From the NCBI GenBank assembly GCA_963573385.1, contig CAUYLG010004830.1, forward strand, positions 1-64,000: a stretch of 64,000 nt of DNA. The letters are read 5' to 3'. The translations under genes were made by a program, and so were the position numbers. Source of the DNA: Cacajao melanocephalus. Taxonomy: Eukaryota > Chordata > Mammalia > Primates > Pitheciidae. Shown piece after piece: positions 48,195 to 57,991 of the stretch. The notes below the pieces were generated by a model that was given only the letters and a program-made list of their open reading frames with translations, was not told the DNA's origin and searched no databases. The first letter of the stretch is position 1. Each line of letters begins with the position of its first letter.

Positions 48195-48440
48195 AAGGTT
48201 AAAAGGACAGGCCTAAAGTCACACTGCTGAGATTCAAATTCTAACTTTCTCAGTTACTGGCTGTGTGACTTTGGGTAAATTATGAAAAACCCATCTTTAC
48301 CTCAGATTCCTCATCTGTAGAAAGGGAATAATCTTATAGGATTGTTGGGAAGATGAAATAGGATGATACATGGAAAGTGCTTTGAATTATCCTGAGCACA
48401 TATTAAATGTTCTCGTTAGTGTTGGCAACCATATTTTTTG
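48195..48440 (+). mobile_element. MIR SINE, near full length
   Basis: 'gattcaaattctaactttct', 'ctgtgtgactttgggtaaat', 'cagattcctcatctgtagaa' and 'gaagatgaaataggatgata' follow the whole MIR consensus from the tRNA-like head to the tail. Confidence 0.88.
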
Positions 48441-48614
48441 ATGTTTTTGTTTTGTAATTGAGTAATGAATGTAAGCTTTTATGTAGCATATCTTGAAAAC
48501 ATTTTCATTAATGAGTCCCAAACTTCTTTTCTGTTCCTACCCTCCACCTTCTACTGCCCAGCTGATATGTAGTAAGGACTTGTGTTTCTCTAACACAAAA
48601 TCCTCTATCATTAT

Positions 48615-48732
48615 CTTACATGGCATTGTGTTAAGTTTTCCCAGAAATCCTCTAATGAGGTATTATTAACCTCACTTTTCATACAATAGAACAGACTGGA
48701 AAGGATTTAGTAACTTTTGTAAGGTCACATAG
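48615..48732 (-). mobile_element. MIR SINE, first half (split by LTR)
   Basis: Antisense MIR: 'tcctctaatgaggtattatt', 'gtaacttttgtaaggtcaca'. It stops where the LTR at 48733 begins and resumes at 49111. Confidence 0.75.
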
Positions 48733-49110
48733 TAATATGGTTTGGCTCTCTATCCCCACCCAAATCTATTTTCAAATTGTAATCCACATAATCCCCATGT
48801 GTCAAGGGAGGGACCCCATGGGAGGTGGTTGGATCATGGAGGTGGTTTCCCCCATGCTGTTCTCATTATAGTGAGTTAGTTCTCACAAGATCTCATGATT
48901 CTATAAGCACCTGGCATTTCTTCTGCTTGCACCTCTCTCTCCTGCCACCATGTGAAGAAGTTCTTGCTTCCCCTTCACTTTACGCCATGATTATAAGTTT
49001 CCTGAGGTCTCCCAGCCATGCTGAACTGTGAGTCAATTAAACCTCTTTCCTTTATAAATTACCGAGTCTTGGGTAGTATCTTTATAGCAGTGTGGGAATG
49101 AACTAATACA
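48733..49110 (+). mobile_element. MSTA/MSTB-type solo LTR nested in a MIR
   Basis: It begins TAATATGGTTTGGCTCTC and ends GAACTAATACA, with 'ggttggatcatggaggtggt' and 'tcaattaaacctctttcctt'. Flanks catag (48728-48732) and cacag (49111-49115) are a 5-bp duplication with one change, and both belong to the interrupted MIR. Confidence 0.92.
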
Positions 49111-49170
49111 CACAGCCACGTGTGGGGAGCTGGAATTTGTATCCAGGTGCTTGTGACTTCAAAGCTGTCA
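49111..49170 (-). mobile_element. MIR SINE, second half
   Basis: 'gagctggaatttgtatccag' and the following 'gtgcttgtgacttcaaagct' continue the antisense MIR consensus from the point where 48732 stopped. Confidence 0.7.
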
Positions 49171-49693
49171 TGTCCATTTCTGGCTCCCATATATATCAGA
49201 GGAAGAGAAGGAAAACAAGACACATAATGACGGCAGAGTTGCAAGCTCCTTCTTAAGGCAAGCAATTGTAATTCTTAGCAGAATTCAAACTCAGGTCTGA
49301 ACGACCCCGGACTGTTCTTAACTACTTCACTCTTTTTTGCCTTTATTTTGGTAGAGGGTAGAAGTACCCTCTAGGGAAGAAATAATTCTCTCCAAAGACA
49401 AAATTATGGGTCACAAATTTATATCAAATATATCTAAAGGGGGATGTGTCCAAAATGCAATCTAAGAGGGAAATTAGAGTTTGTGCAGAGCACATCAAAA
49501 TGTCTTGGTATTCTGTCTAGCAGCATACCAATACCAACATGAATGTGATTAAGTACATTAACTATAGTTTGATTAGCTATAATTGCAGGAATCATTAGAT
49601 TCTTATTAGTTTTAATTGCAGATATATATCCCTCTCATAATTCACAGTAGGAAAATATGACCTAAAGAAAATCTTAATTCAAATAGTGCATCA
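49171..49693. other. Non-repeat interval
   Basis: Short direct and inverted AT words ('gattagctataattgcag') but no family or gene recognised. Confidence 0.45.
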
Positions 49694-49802
49694 TCGGGAG
49701 GCTGAGGTGAGAGGATCCCTTGAACTCAGAAGTTTGAGGTTTCAGCAAGCCATGATCACATCAATGCACTCTAGCCTGGGTGACAGGGTGAGATCCTGTT
49801 TC
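49694..49802 (+). mobile_element. Alu right-monomer fragment (FRAM/AluJ-like)
   Basis: It runs from 'cgggaggctgaggtgagagg' to 'gggtgagatcctgtttcact'. A single, old monomer part without a left arm. Confidence 0.85.
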
Positions 49803-50149
49803 ACTGTGTCATTTTAGTATTTTTTCATGTGTTTTCACAAATTACAATGTTTAGTACATTTCTGCAACAGAAAACCTAATTGTGTTTATAAAATTTTATT
49901 TTATAAATTTTATTTGCATGTATAGTTTTACGCAAAACTAAGCAGGAAAGTCAGGAAATCTGAATCACACCATAAAGTGAACTTCCAATAAAGGGAAACT
50001 TGGTTTCTCAGATATGGGGGAGAAAGCCACTATCCTTCCAACACAAAGCCACGATGTTCCTTCAGGTTTCCTGAAAATAGGAAACGCCCTGTCTAACGCC
50101 CTGTATAACCTCAGCATTCAGTTTCTTTAGGCTTACGAGAAAGTTCACT

Positions 50150-50290
50150 TAGTCCTTCATCCATTCCACAATATTACTGAGCACCTGCACCCTGCCAGAT
50201 AATATCCTAGGAACGAGGGAAGCGTCAAGTGGGGAACAACCCCAGTGGGAAAAACCAGATGTACTCATGATCTGGTGGAGGTCATAAAAA
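50150..50290 (-). mobile_element. L2 LINE 3' end (antisense)
   Basis: 'ccattccacaatattactga', 'gcacctgcaccctgccagat' and 'gatctggtggaggtcat' match antisense L2 order. Confidence 0.65.
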
Positions 50291-50384
50291 AAGCAAAGAC
50301 AAAAACAAAATCTTGAGGTTATTCACAGATCCCATCTGTGTCTCCAACCTTTCACAGGGTGTGTTTAGCATCGCTGTCCACTGC

Positions 50385-50470
50385 ACACTTTTGCAGACGG
50401 GAGACTGAAGCTATTAGAGGAAGTGACTTAGCTCTGCTCACCAGGAAAACCAAGAGAGTAGATTTAAGGA
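50385..50470 (-). mobile_element. Possible MIR fragment
   Basis: 'ttgcagacgggagactgaag' followed by 'aggaagtgacttagctctgc' resembles the antisense MIR core. Weak. Confidence 0.4.
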
Positions 50471-51689
50471 CTTCTAATTTATAGGCAAAGATTTTTTAAA
50501 AAACTAAATGTATATTCTTCACTCAAAATGGCTATTTTTGTAAATGCTATTCTGTAGATTAACTTCCAACATGAAGTTGAAGTTAAATTGATTGAGCTAA
50601 AGGGATCTAAAACAATGTACATTGAATAGACACTGTTCACAATTGGTGCTCATTATTCAACCAAGAAACAAATGAGATTCCACAGACAGCCTGTTATTGG
50701 TACATTAATATACTTAAAGCAGAGGAGTCAGCCAAAAAAGTGTCCATAATTACATGAATGTACTCTGTCCTCAGGGTAACTCTAGGAGGTGGGCAGGTGG
50801 GGGGTGGGGGTGGAGCAAGTTTTTCATTTAAAATGATTCAAGGTTCCTCTTTTAAATTAAAAAAAAAATCCTCAGTGGGCCAGCGAGTGGCCTGGAATGA
50901 GACTAGAAGATATTCATTACCTAGTTCAGATGAAAGATGTTTTAAAAACTGCCTTATATGATGTGATTTCATTAATGATATAAAAAATCCTATTCTTCAA
51001 CAAACACTTATTTTGTGAACTTTACTGCAGGCATACATTTCCCTATTTTTAAAAAGTACATTGTAGGGCTGCCCACCACTATTATGAACTTTTCTAAATC
51101 TTCTTATCATATCAAGGAGGACTTGAAGCAGAAGGTTTTAAAGCTGAAAGATAGGGTTATTAAACCACAATCCTGGCACCTGCAGAGCCCTGGGGCAGCT
51201 TGGAGCTTTTGTTTATGAATGCAAGGGCTATGTCTATGTCTTGAAAACCAGGAATCTAAGTTCAAACTTAGTCCATTCTAGAAAAATGAGTCTTTTTTGA
51301 AGAAGCCACAGAACACTTCAGGTATGCTTTCCAGGATTTGACATCAGACAAAAGCCAGGATTAGAGGATATGGAAGAACGTCCATCATCTGCCACCAACC
51401 TGGGGTGTTATCATCGGCGTGCCACAAACTCCTGGCACCTTAGTCTCTTAACCACACAATTTATAATCAGACTAGGTTATCCTTATGGTCCTTTTCATTT
51501 CTAAAATTCAAATTCATACATATTCCTTCTAATATTTACCATACATCTTTTTTGCTTTAAATTTGCTTTCCTCTCATCTTGTATCCAGTGGTAATAAAAA
51601 CATGCATCATCATCAAATCATTGCACATGATGACATTTATATAAAACCCAAAACACTGTGATAAAACTTATTCAAATTGAGGGGACTGG
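50471..51689. other. Non-repeat interval
   Basis: Contains a G-rich patch at 50790-50815 (ggtgggcaggtggggggtgg). Frames at 50758-50961 and 51015-51218 have no motif. Confidence 0.4.
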
Positions 51690-51754
51690 TTTCCCATGCT
51701 GACCATAATGCTCTATCATAAACATTTGCATATTGTCAGTTTAAACAATGCACA
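51690..51754 (+). repeat. Local direct repeat, copy A
   Basis: A 65-bp segment from 'tttcccatgctgaccataat' to 'gtttaaacaatgcaca'. It is repeated about 400 bp downstream (52155-52222) with four substitutions and a 3-bp length difference. The flanks differ. Confidence 0.88.
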
Positions 51755-51779
51755 GTAGTTAGTCCATTTGCCACGGGTC

Positions 51780-51850
51780 CTGAAGCCAGAAAGTAGTAAG
51801 GCTGGGATTCAAATCCAGGATGCTGTGTCTAAGGACCACTGAAATACTGC
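51780..51850 (-). mobile_element. MIR SINE fragment
   Basis: 'gccagaaagtagtaaggctg' and 'ggattcaaatccaggatgct' match antisense MIR ('agtaagtggcagagccggga', then 'ttcgaaccca'). Confidence 0.65.
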
Positions 51851-52154
51851 TTATTTGTAGTTGAATCACAACACATTTCAGGTGATGGAGATTCAGGGGC
51901 TGAAGGAACCACAGCAGAAACACTGTACAGAAACTTCACACACAGCCCCTCTTACCACCCGACGGCCTCCACCATCCCACCTCCCACCGTGGTGAGCCAC
52001 CATGACTGGCACAGAATCACACTAGAGAAGGCCACGACATACTCATATATAACAATCACACCGAAGGATCCCAGCACGTAAGATGGATTTATTTGACTTT
52101 GGTGTGCAGTGTGGGAAGATCCACTTTTTCCTTTCCTTGCAGTTAGAACTCTGA

Positions 52155-52222
52155 TTTCCCATGCTGATCATAATGCTCTAGTACCATAAACATTTACATA
52201 TTGTCAATTTAAACAATGCACA
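52155..52222 (+). repeat. Local direct repeat, copy B
   Basis: Second copy of the 51690-51754 segment. It carries 'gatcat' for 'gaccat', an extra 'gtac', 'ttacata' for 'ttgcata' and 'caattt' for 'cagttt'. Confidence 0.88.
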
Positions 52223-53054
52223 AACTCCATCATATTCATCAAAATGTGAAAGATCACAAAAGAGGCCAAGGCAGAACCGCTGTGAAAGCCGTAACATTTA
52301 TTGAAGAGTGGACATATGTTTGCAAATCACAGTGTGAATGGGCATACATTACACGGTTTATAATGCTGTTTCAATTAGGCTTTTCATAGCGCCTTCTCAT
52401 AACGTCCTTTTTAAAAAAATAACTGAAAGGAAAAAGAAAGTGTCAATTGCAATTACATTTATAAAACCAAACCGCTGCTTTCAATTAGAGTGAATCTGTG
52501 CTTGGCTACTCGGATATACACAAGTAGATTTTCCAAGGCCCATTCATACACTTCTGTAGGGGCAGAAATGTTCTATGAATAATGGCTTTAGTAACCCAAA
52601 TAGTATCTCTAACCATTGACAAGCTTGGGAAACAGGGCAACAACTGCAATGAACAATACAATTTCTAACATTTGTCCCAGCCAACACACTGCTTTGCCCA
52701 GGAGATATTTAACACAGCATTTCATGTTTGGAATGATAAGGGAAAATTCATCTAAGGGTATCATACAGAATATATTTATAAAAGACATTTCCCATCTTAA
52801 TTAATATTTAGAAAGTAGATTTATTATAGATTTATTTCCTTTTGGTCCAGTGGAAGAAATTTTGGCACAATTATTAAAAAAAAAAAATACTGCTTAGCTC
52901 TTAACATGGAATTAAGCCTCTTGTTTTCCTCTGAAAAGGTATCTCTCAATGGCAGCAATAAAAAATAACACTTAATTTCCAGGAGTTTAAACAATTTTTA
53001 AAAACTATGTATTGGATAAATAGAAAAGTTATTTTCTTCATTTTCTTCTTTTCT
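52223..53054. other. Non-repeat interval
   Basis: A+T-rich; poly(A) at 52876-52887. No ORF or repeat family of note. Confidence 0.45.
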
Positions 53055-53055
53055 G

Positions 53056-53330
53056 TTTTTTTTTTTTTAGACAGAGTTGCCCAGGCTGGAGTGCAGTGGA
53101 GTGATCTTAGCTCAACCGCAATCTCCCCCTCCCAGGTTCAAGCCATTCTCCTGCCTTAGTAGCTGGAATTACAGGTGCACGCCACCACATCCAGCTAAGT
53201 TTTTGTATTTTTAGTAGAGATGGGGTTTCACCATGTAGGCCAGGCTGGTCTCAAACTCCTGACCTCAAGTGATCTGCCCACCCTGGCCTCCCAGTGCTGG
53301 GATTACAGGTGTGAGCCACTGTGCCTGGCC
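53056..53330 (-). mobile_element. Alu with small deletions
   Basis: Antisense Alu lacking part of the 'ctctgtc' head and of the 'cagcctcccgag' segment. It ends 'gagccactgtgcctggcc'. Confidence 0.93.
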
Positions 53331-53341
53331 ATTTTTTTCTG

Positions 53342-54323
53342 AACTACCTACCGTTTTTTTCCCCTTTAAGTCTTTTATGGAAATAACTAAAATAGTAATG
53401 ATTAATGATCATGGACTAGAAAGTTATTTGATTTTATCTCCTCAGAGATTAATAATGTAAAGTTGAAGATGATTTTTTAATCAAAGAATCTGATTGTGTA
53501 AAATATCTGATGTAGGAATATGTAATTGATGACAACTGAGAGAGCTAATAAGAGTAAAATTAGAAAACTCTAAAAGAGAAAGCCTAATGGATTTGCTCTG
53601 CTCTACACAAATTGTTTTATTTAATAGCAATCATGTATGCATCTATATGGCTTTAAGCAGAAGATGTCAGCTGATATAAGAAATTCCTAATACTTTGTAC
53701 TTGGTCTGAGAATTGGTAATCTAGGGTCAGACTTTCAGTTATTTCTCTTATTTATCCCTGGATGCAATATTCCACTTTTTATCCCTTATTTGCCTGGAAA
53801 TTCAGAAATCTTCCACCTGCCTGAACATATTTTGATATCTAATCAAATATTACATGTAAGAATCTATATAAAGCAAATGTTTTATCCAAGGATTTTAATT
53901 ATGTTAACTTCTCTTTTTGTTATTTTTCAACTCTCATGCAAGGGACCTGTTACAATACTCAGGCTCTTATAAGAGAAAATTCAGACACACTCATCTCAAT
54001 TTTCAAGCAGGTGCTTCCCAGTCCCTGGCACATCTGGTTTTCCTTTATATAGAAAAGAGTTTGCCAATCCACCATCATCTGCTTTGTATCTTGGTGGGAT
54101 TCTCCCCAGAAGATGCTATCAGGGAACAGTCCATTTACACCCCTAATTTGTAAGTCACCGTCATCAAATCAGAGGAAAATATACATGTGCCATTCACTTA
54201 TTTTCACACCAAATTTATCAATCTGAAGCTGCCATAAAAAGAAGAAAGCTAATGAAATCTATTCATATCTATGTCCCTATTTCCCCAGACTTGAAAACTG
54301 CTGGCCTTTATGAATTTGCTGTT
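53342..54323. other. Non-repeat interval
   Basis: Frames at 53790-53972 and 53917-54153 have no recognised motif. No repeat named. Confidence 0.45.
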
Positions 54324-54374
54324 CTGTTTTGTTTTGTTTTGAGATGGGGTCTTACTCTGTTGCCCAGGATGGAA
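54324..54374 (-). mobile_element. Short Alu 3'-end fragment
   Basis: A TTTTG-rich tail then 'gagatggggtcttactctgt' and 'tgcccaggatggaatg'. It stops after about 35 bases of Alu body, so it is either 5'-truncated at integration or later deleted. Confidence 0.75.
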
Positions 54375-54399
54375 TGTTACTGTTTTCTTAAATCAAATT

Positions 54400-54460
54400 C
54401 TTTTCATTCAGTCAACAAGCATTTACTGAACTCCTATAATGAGCAAGTGCTGTAGCCTTT
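54400..54460 (-). mobile_element. L2 LINE 3' end fragment (antisense)
   Basis: 'cattcagtcaacaagcattt' followed by 'actgaactcctataatgagc' resembles antisense L2 ('cattcaacaaatatttattg'). Confidence 0.55.
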
Positions 54461-54624
54461 TTAATCCTTCCTAAGAAAAATCAAAGGGGACTTATTCAGT
54501 GGGTTTAAGGCAATGATAAGAGAATGTCAATTTCTGTCTGAGTTTTCCAGTCAGCTTTAAGGTAATCTCTTCTACATAAGAAATAAGATAACTGAGAGTA
54601 AAGAAGGGAAGGGAGAGAGACAGT

Positions 54625-54899
54625 CAGCACCTGCTACCTGCCTAGCACTGGGCCAAGGACTGTACGTGGGTGTAAGCTGTAGAACTCTTAAGCCTCTTAA
54701 GAACTAAAGAGGTATTTATTTTTCCCATTTTACAGACAAGGGAAAAGAAGCTTTAATGAGTTTCATAACTGTTCAAGTTGATTCCCCCAGCTACATTATA
54801 GCTTACATCCTTAACAGATTCACCACAGGAAAATACTACTAGAATAACTTCAGAATTTAAACTAAGATCTGAGTAACTCCAAAGTCAAAACCCAATGCT
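54625..54899 (-). mobile_element. MIR SINE (with an insertion)
   Basis: 'tttcccattttacagacaag', 'gagtttcataactgttcaag' and, after about 50 unrelated bases, 'cagaatttaaactaagatct' follow antisense MIR. Confidence 0.65.
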
Positions 54900-56474
54900 T
54901 GTTGTTGTCACTGTTTATTGCATAACACCAAGATGTTGTAAATATCTCTGAACTGAGAAACTGCTTGAATGCTCCAAGTTGAGAAACTACTATCCTTTGT
55001 TGCTATAAATTCAGTTTTTCCCAGAATTACGAGTTCAGTTCCCACCTGGGTAAGGAAGGAGCCCTTAACATTATGCCTTCCCTATGCCAAGAAATCTTTT
55101 ATGTGAACAAAATCTTTTTTTACCTCCCCAAATTTTAGATGAACTAAAGAAAATTTTGCTATAACCCTCCAAACTCCTCAATATTATCAAGTGAAAGTCT
55201 GTAATTAATCTCTTTCAATGCTCTAGGAAATACAAATCAAGATAATTCTCTAGTTTTTATAATATATTTGTTCTTAGTCAATTGCTACTTCTTTTATATT
55301 CAAAAATTAAGCATATTATTGGTATTTAGATAAAAAGAAAAAACACTGAAAAAATTACTCTTCCTAAGACTAATTGCCTCTAGATGCAATTCATGGTAAG
55401 AATAATTCCTTTCTCTTATATTCTACCTCTTACCTCATTTTGATTTTAATGCAAAGCAATTCATGGTCATCCTTTAATATTTCTCTGCTTATTTGAAAGT
55501 TTTCTTCCCCTAGCTTTAACTAAGATGTCTTTTAAAAATCCATTGGCTTTTTCACTGATTATGACTCTTACTTTAAGTAGAGCATTATTATTTTCAAATT
55601 CTAACAGCAGACACAAGGAGAAGATTGAAACTTGGCAAAAGAATTGAAGTTAGATATTACACAAATAGGAAAAAAACAACTTGAAATAAACAAGGAAGCT
55701 TTTTTTCATTGCAGTAGATTACCTCATAATGCCCACAGTAAAAGTAGTAGATTTTTCAAAAACTGGGTCCTTTCTAGCAAAGTTCAACAAGTGCATACAA
55801 ATGTACATTTGTGAAATAAATCGGCTGCAGATGCAACACCTGGAAATGAGGTCAAACGGGAAGCCATTTGTTATCACAATAAATTATATCTGTAATCTAT
55901 ACAGGATCCCCCACCATTTCAATGAATCTAGCTTAGGAATTTTAAAGACCCTAGTTCATTTGAAAAAAAAATGATGAAAGGTTGAGTGGAATATAATCCT
56001 TATGAAACTATAAGCTTTGTGTAGTTTAAGGACAAACTATATATGCTTTTAAAATTAAATTTCCTTACATTTGTGTATAATAATGAGACTGATTTTACTC
56101 AGTATCTGAATTAACTTACAGAAATAGCTAAACTATTTAAACTTCAGATTTTTAAAGCAGTATTGTGTTACAATTGCCCTTAGAAACTTAACGCCCCTAG
56201 AAACTACCTATCTATTCTTAGGAACCAATATGGACCAGTGAATGTCAGTTTATTTTCCTTTTAGAGTTTCTTATTCTTCTTACCATGACAATGCTGATGG
56301 GAACTTACATCTATACTTCTAAATAGTAGATTCCGTAATGCAGTACTACTTGGGAGCTCTCAAAACCTGACAGCCTCAGGAGCCTGTCACATGTCTACAT
56401 CTTTTGCCATGGCTTCCTTTCAACTAAATTTTTGGTCCCATCGACATGGTTGCATTTTCTAAGCAGAAAATAAT
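54900..56474. other. A+T-rich non-repeat interval
   Basis: Plus frames at 55632-55814 and 55729-55974 overlap in different frames without a recognised domain. No interspersed repeat named. Confidence 0.45.
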
Positions 56475-56488
56475 ACTACCAGCATCCA

Positions 56489-56820
56489 GGTCATTTGCGG
56501 TTACTCACGCCTATAATCCTAGCACTTCTGGAGGCCAAGGCTGGTGGATTACTTGAGGCCGGGAGTTCGAGACCAGCCTGGCCAACATGGTGAAACCCCT
56601 GACTCTACTAAAAATACAAAGAAATTAGCCAGGTGTGGTGGTCTGTGCCTGTAATCCTAGCTACTTGGGAGGCTGAGGCACGAGAATTCCTTGAACCTCG
56701 GAAGCGGAGGTTGCAGTGAGCAGAGGTTGTGCCACCGCACTCCAGCCTGGGTGACAAAGCAAGATTCTGTCTCAAAACACAGCAAAACAAAAACAAAAAT
56801 AAAACAAACAAACAAAAAAA
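56489..56820 (+). mobile_element. Alu (AluS/J-like) with 14-bp TSD
   Basis: It starts 'ggtcatttgcggttactcac' (a diverged left end) and ends in a long AAAAC-type tail. Flanks actaccagcatcca (56475-56488) and actaccagcaccca (56821-56834) differ at one base. Confidence 0.95.
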
Positions 56821-56834
56821 ACTACCAGCACCCA

Positions 56835-57660
56835 AACATAAGAATAAGAAGAATTAGAAAAACTCCAGATTCATTTTAATTTCCTCCCCTCACCTCAATC
56901 TACTCTCTTTTTCGGCCTTAATTCTACAGGGCTCCTCCAGCCACTGCCCCTGCCCACCTCCTGGCCACCACAGGCCTGAAGTCAGAAGCCCGGAGAGCAA
57001 GGTGGATAAGCACTGCAGCTCAGAACGGGCTGTGGGCTCTGGCCCTGGCAGTCTCCACAGAGCATGGAAAACTAGCTATGAAGTAAAATAGCTGGCTCTT
57101 GTTTGTTACATGTCACAACAAGATACCTTTATTAGTCCTAATACTGAACCTCCGTCAGATTAAATTTAAAAGAGAAGTTAGAAGAAATTGTCTTTCCTTG
57201 GTGATGTTCCTTAATTCATCAGCTTTATCATTGTACCAATATACAAAATAACTATATAAAAGCACCTTAAAATAAGAATTCCTTCACCAAACTATTCTAC
57301 ATAGAATTATATATCTTATCTTATGAAAACATCGTCCTAGATGAAATGAAGTAAAATGTATGCTAGAATATAATTAAAGCTACTGTTCTCAAGTTAAAAG
57401 CAAACTTAGAAATAATATATTTACTACTTAATGCCAGAAATCTACCTTTGTGTTACATTGTACTTAAAATAAGTTATGATCCAAATGTGTTAGCCAACCT
57501 CATCTGTTTTCATTATGAATGGAAGGGAGAATGCCAAGAAATGCATAAGACTGTATCTCATAATGATAGCTTCTTAAAAAATGAATTCAGTACTTTCTAT
57601 GCGTGATAGTTCGCTGCCTTATATCTAGCTATTATAAGCCAGTTACCCAGTTTACTAAGT
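56835..57660. other. Non-repeat interval
   Basis: A G+C-richer patch lies at 56930-57060, followed by A+T-rich DNA. No gene or repeat recognised. Confidence 0.45.
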
Positions 57661-57666
57661 TGATTA

Positions 57667-57991
57667 TTCCAGAATTTGTCCAAGCAAAAAGTTAAGCTGA
57701 TGAGTATTTCCAGGGTCATCATCCATTTCCCTTTTTGAAAGAAGGTTCTAAATATGCCCTTTTCCAGTCTTCAGGCACCTCATCAGTCCTCCACGAGGTC
57801 TCAAAAATGATATCTAGTGGTTCTGTGATGACTTCGGCCAATTCATTAAGTACTCTAGGATGCCGGCCATCGGGACCTGTGGATTTGAACATATCTGGGT
57901 TATTGAAGTGCTCCTTTACCCATTCTTCCCCTAGTCCATCATGGATTTCTGTTCCTATTTTTAAGTCATACGTGTCCCTTACCACATGGAC
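57667..57991 (-). mobile_element. CR1/L3-type LINE reverse-transcriptase remnant
   Basis: The minus frame from 57991 to 57719 is open for about 90 codons and encodes the N-terminal RT (fingers) region of a CR1-clade [23 protein letters not shown], then [22 protein letters not shown] and SFKKGNG. After a one-base frameshift near 57721 the homology continues as DDPGNT...GQILE down to 57667, matching CR1 'EDPGNYR' and 'GKIME'. It lacks an ATG start; the first Met-equivalent is GTG. The catalytic YxDD region is absent, so it cannot be an active enzyme. The degree of preservation is high for a lineage long silent in placental mammals, which suggests possible exaptation as DNA or, less likely, peptide. 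The alternative is chance survival. Confidence 0.85.

Noticed and set aside
57719..57985. CR1-derived frame as a functional gene
   Set aside because: No ATG start, no catalytic YxDD region and a frameshift just downstream. It is kept as a mobile-element remnant with possible non-enzymatic reuse.
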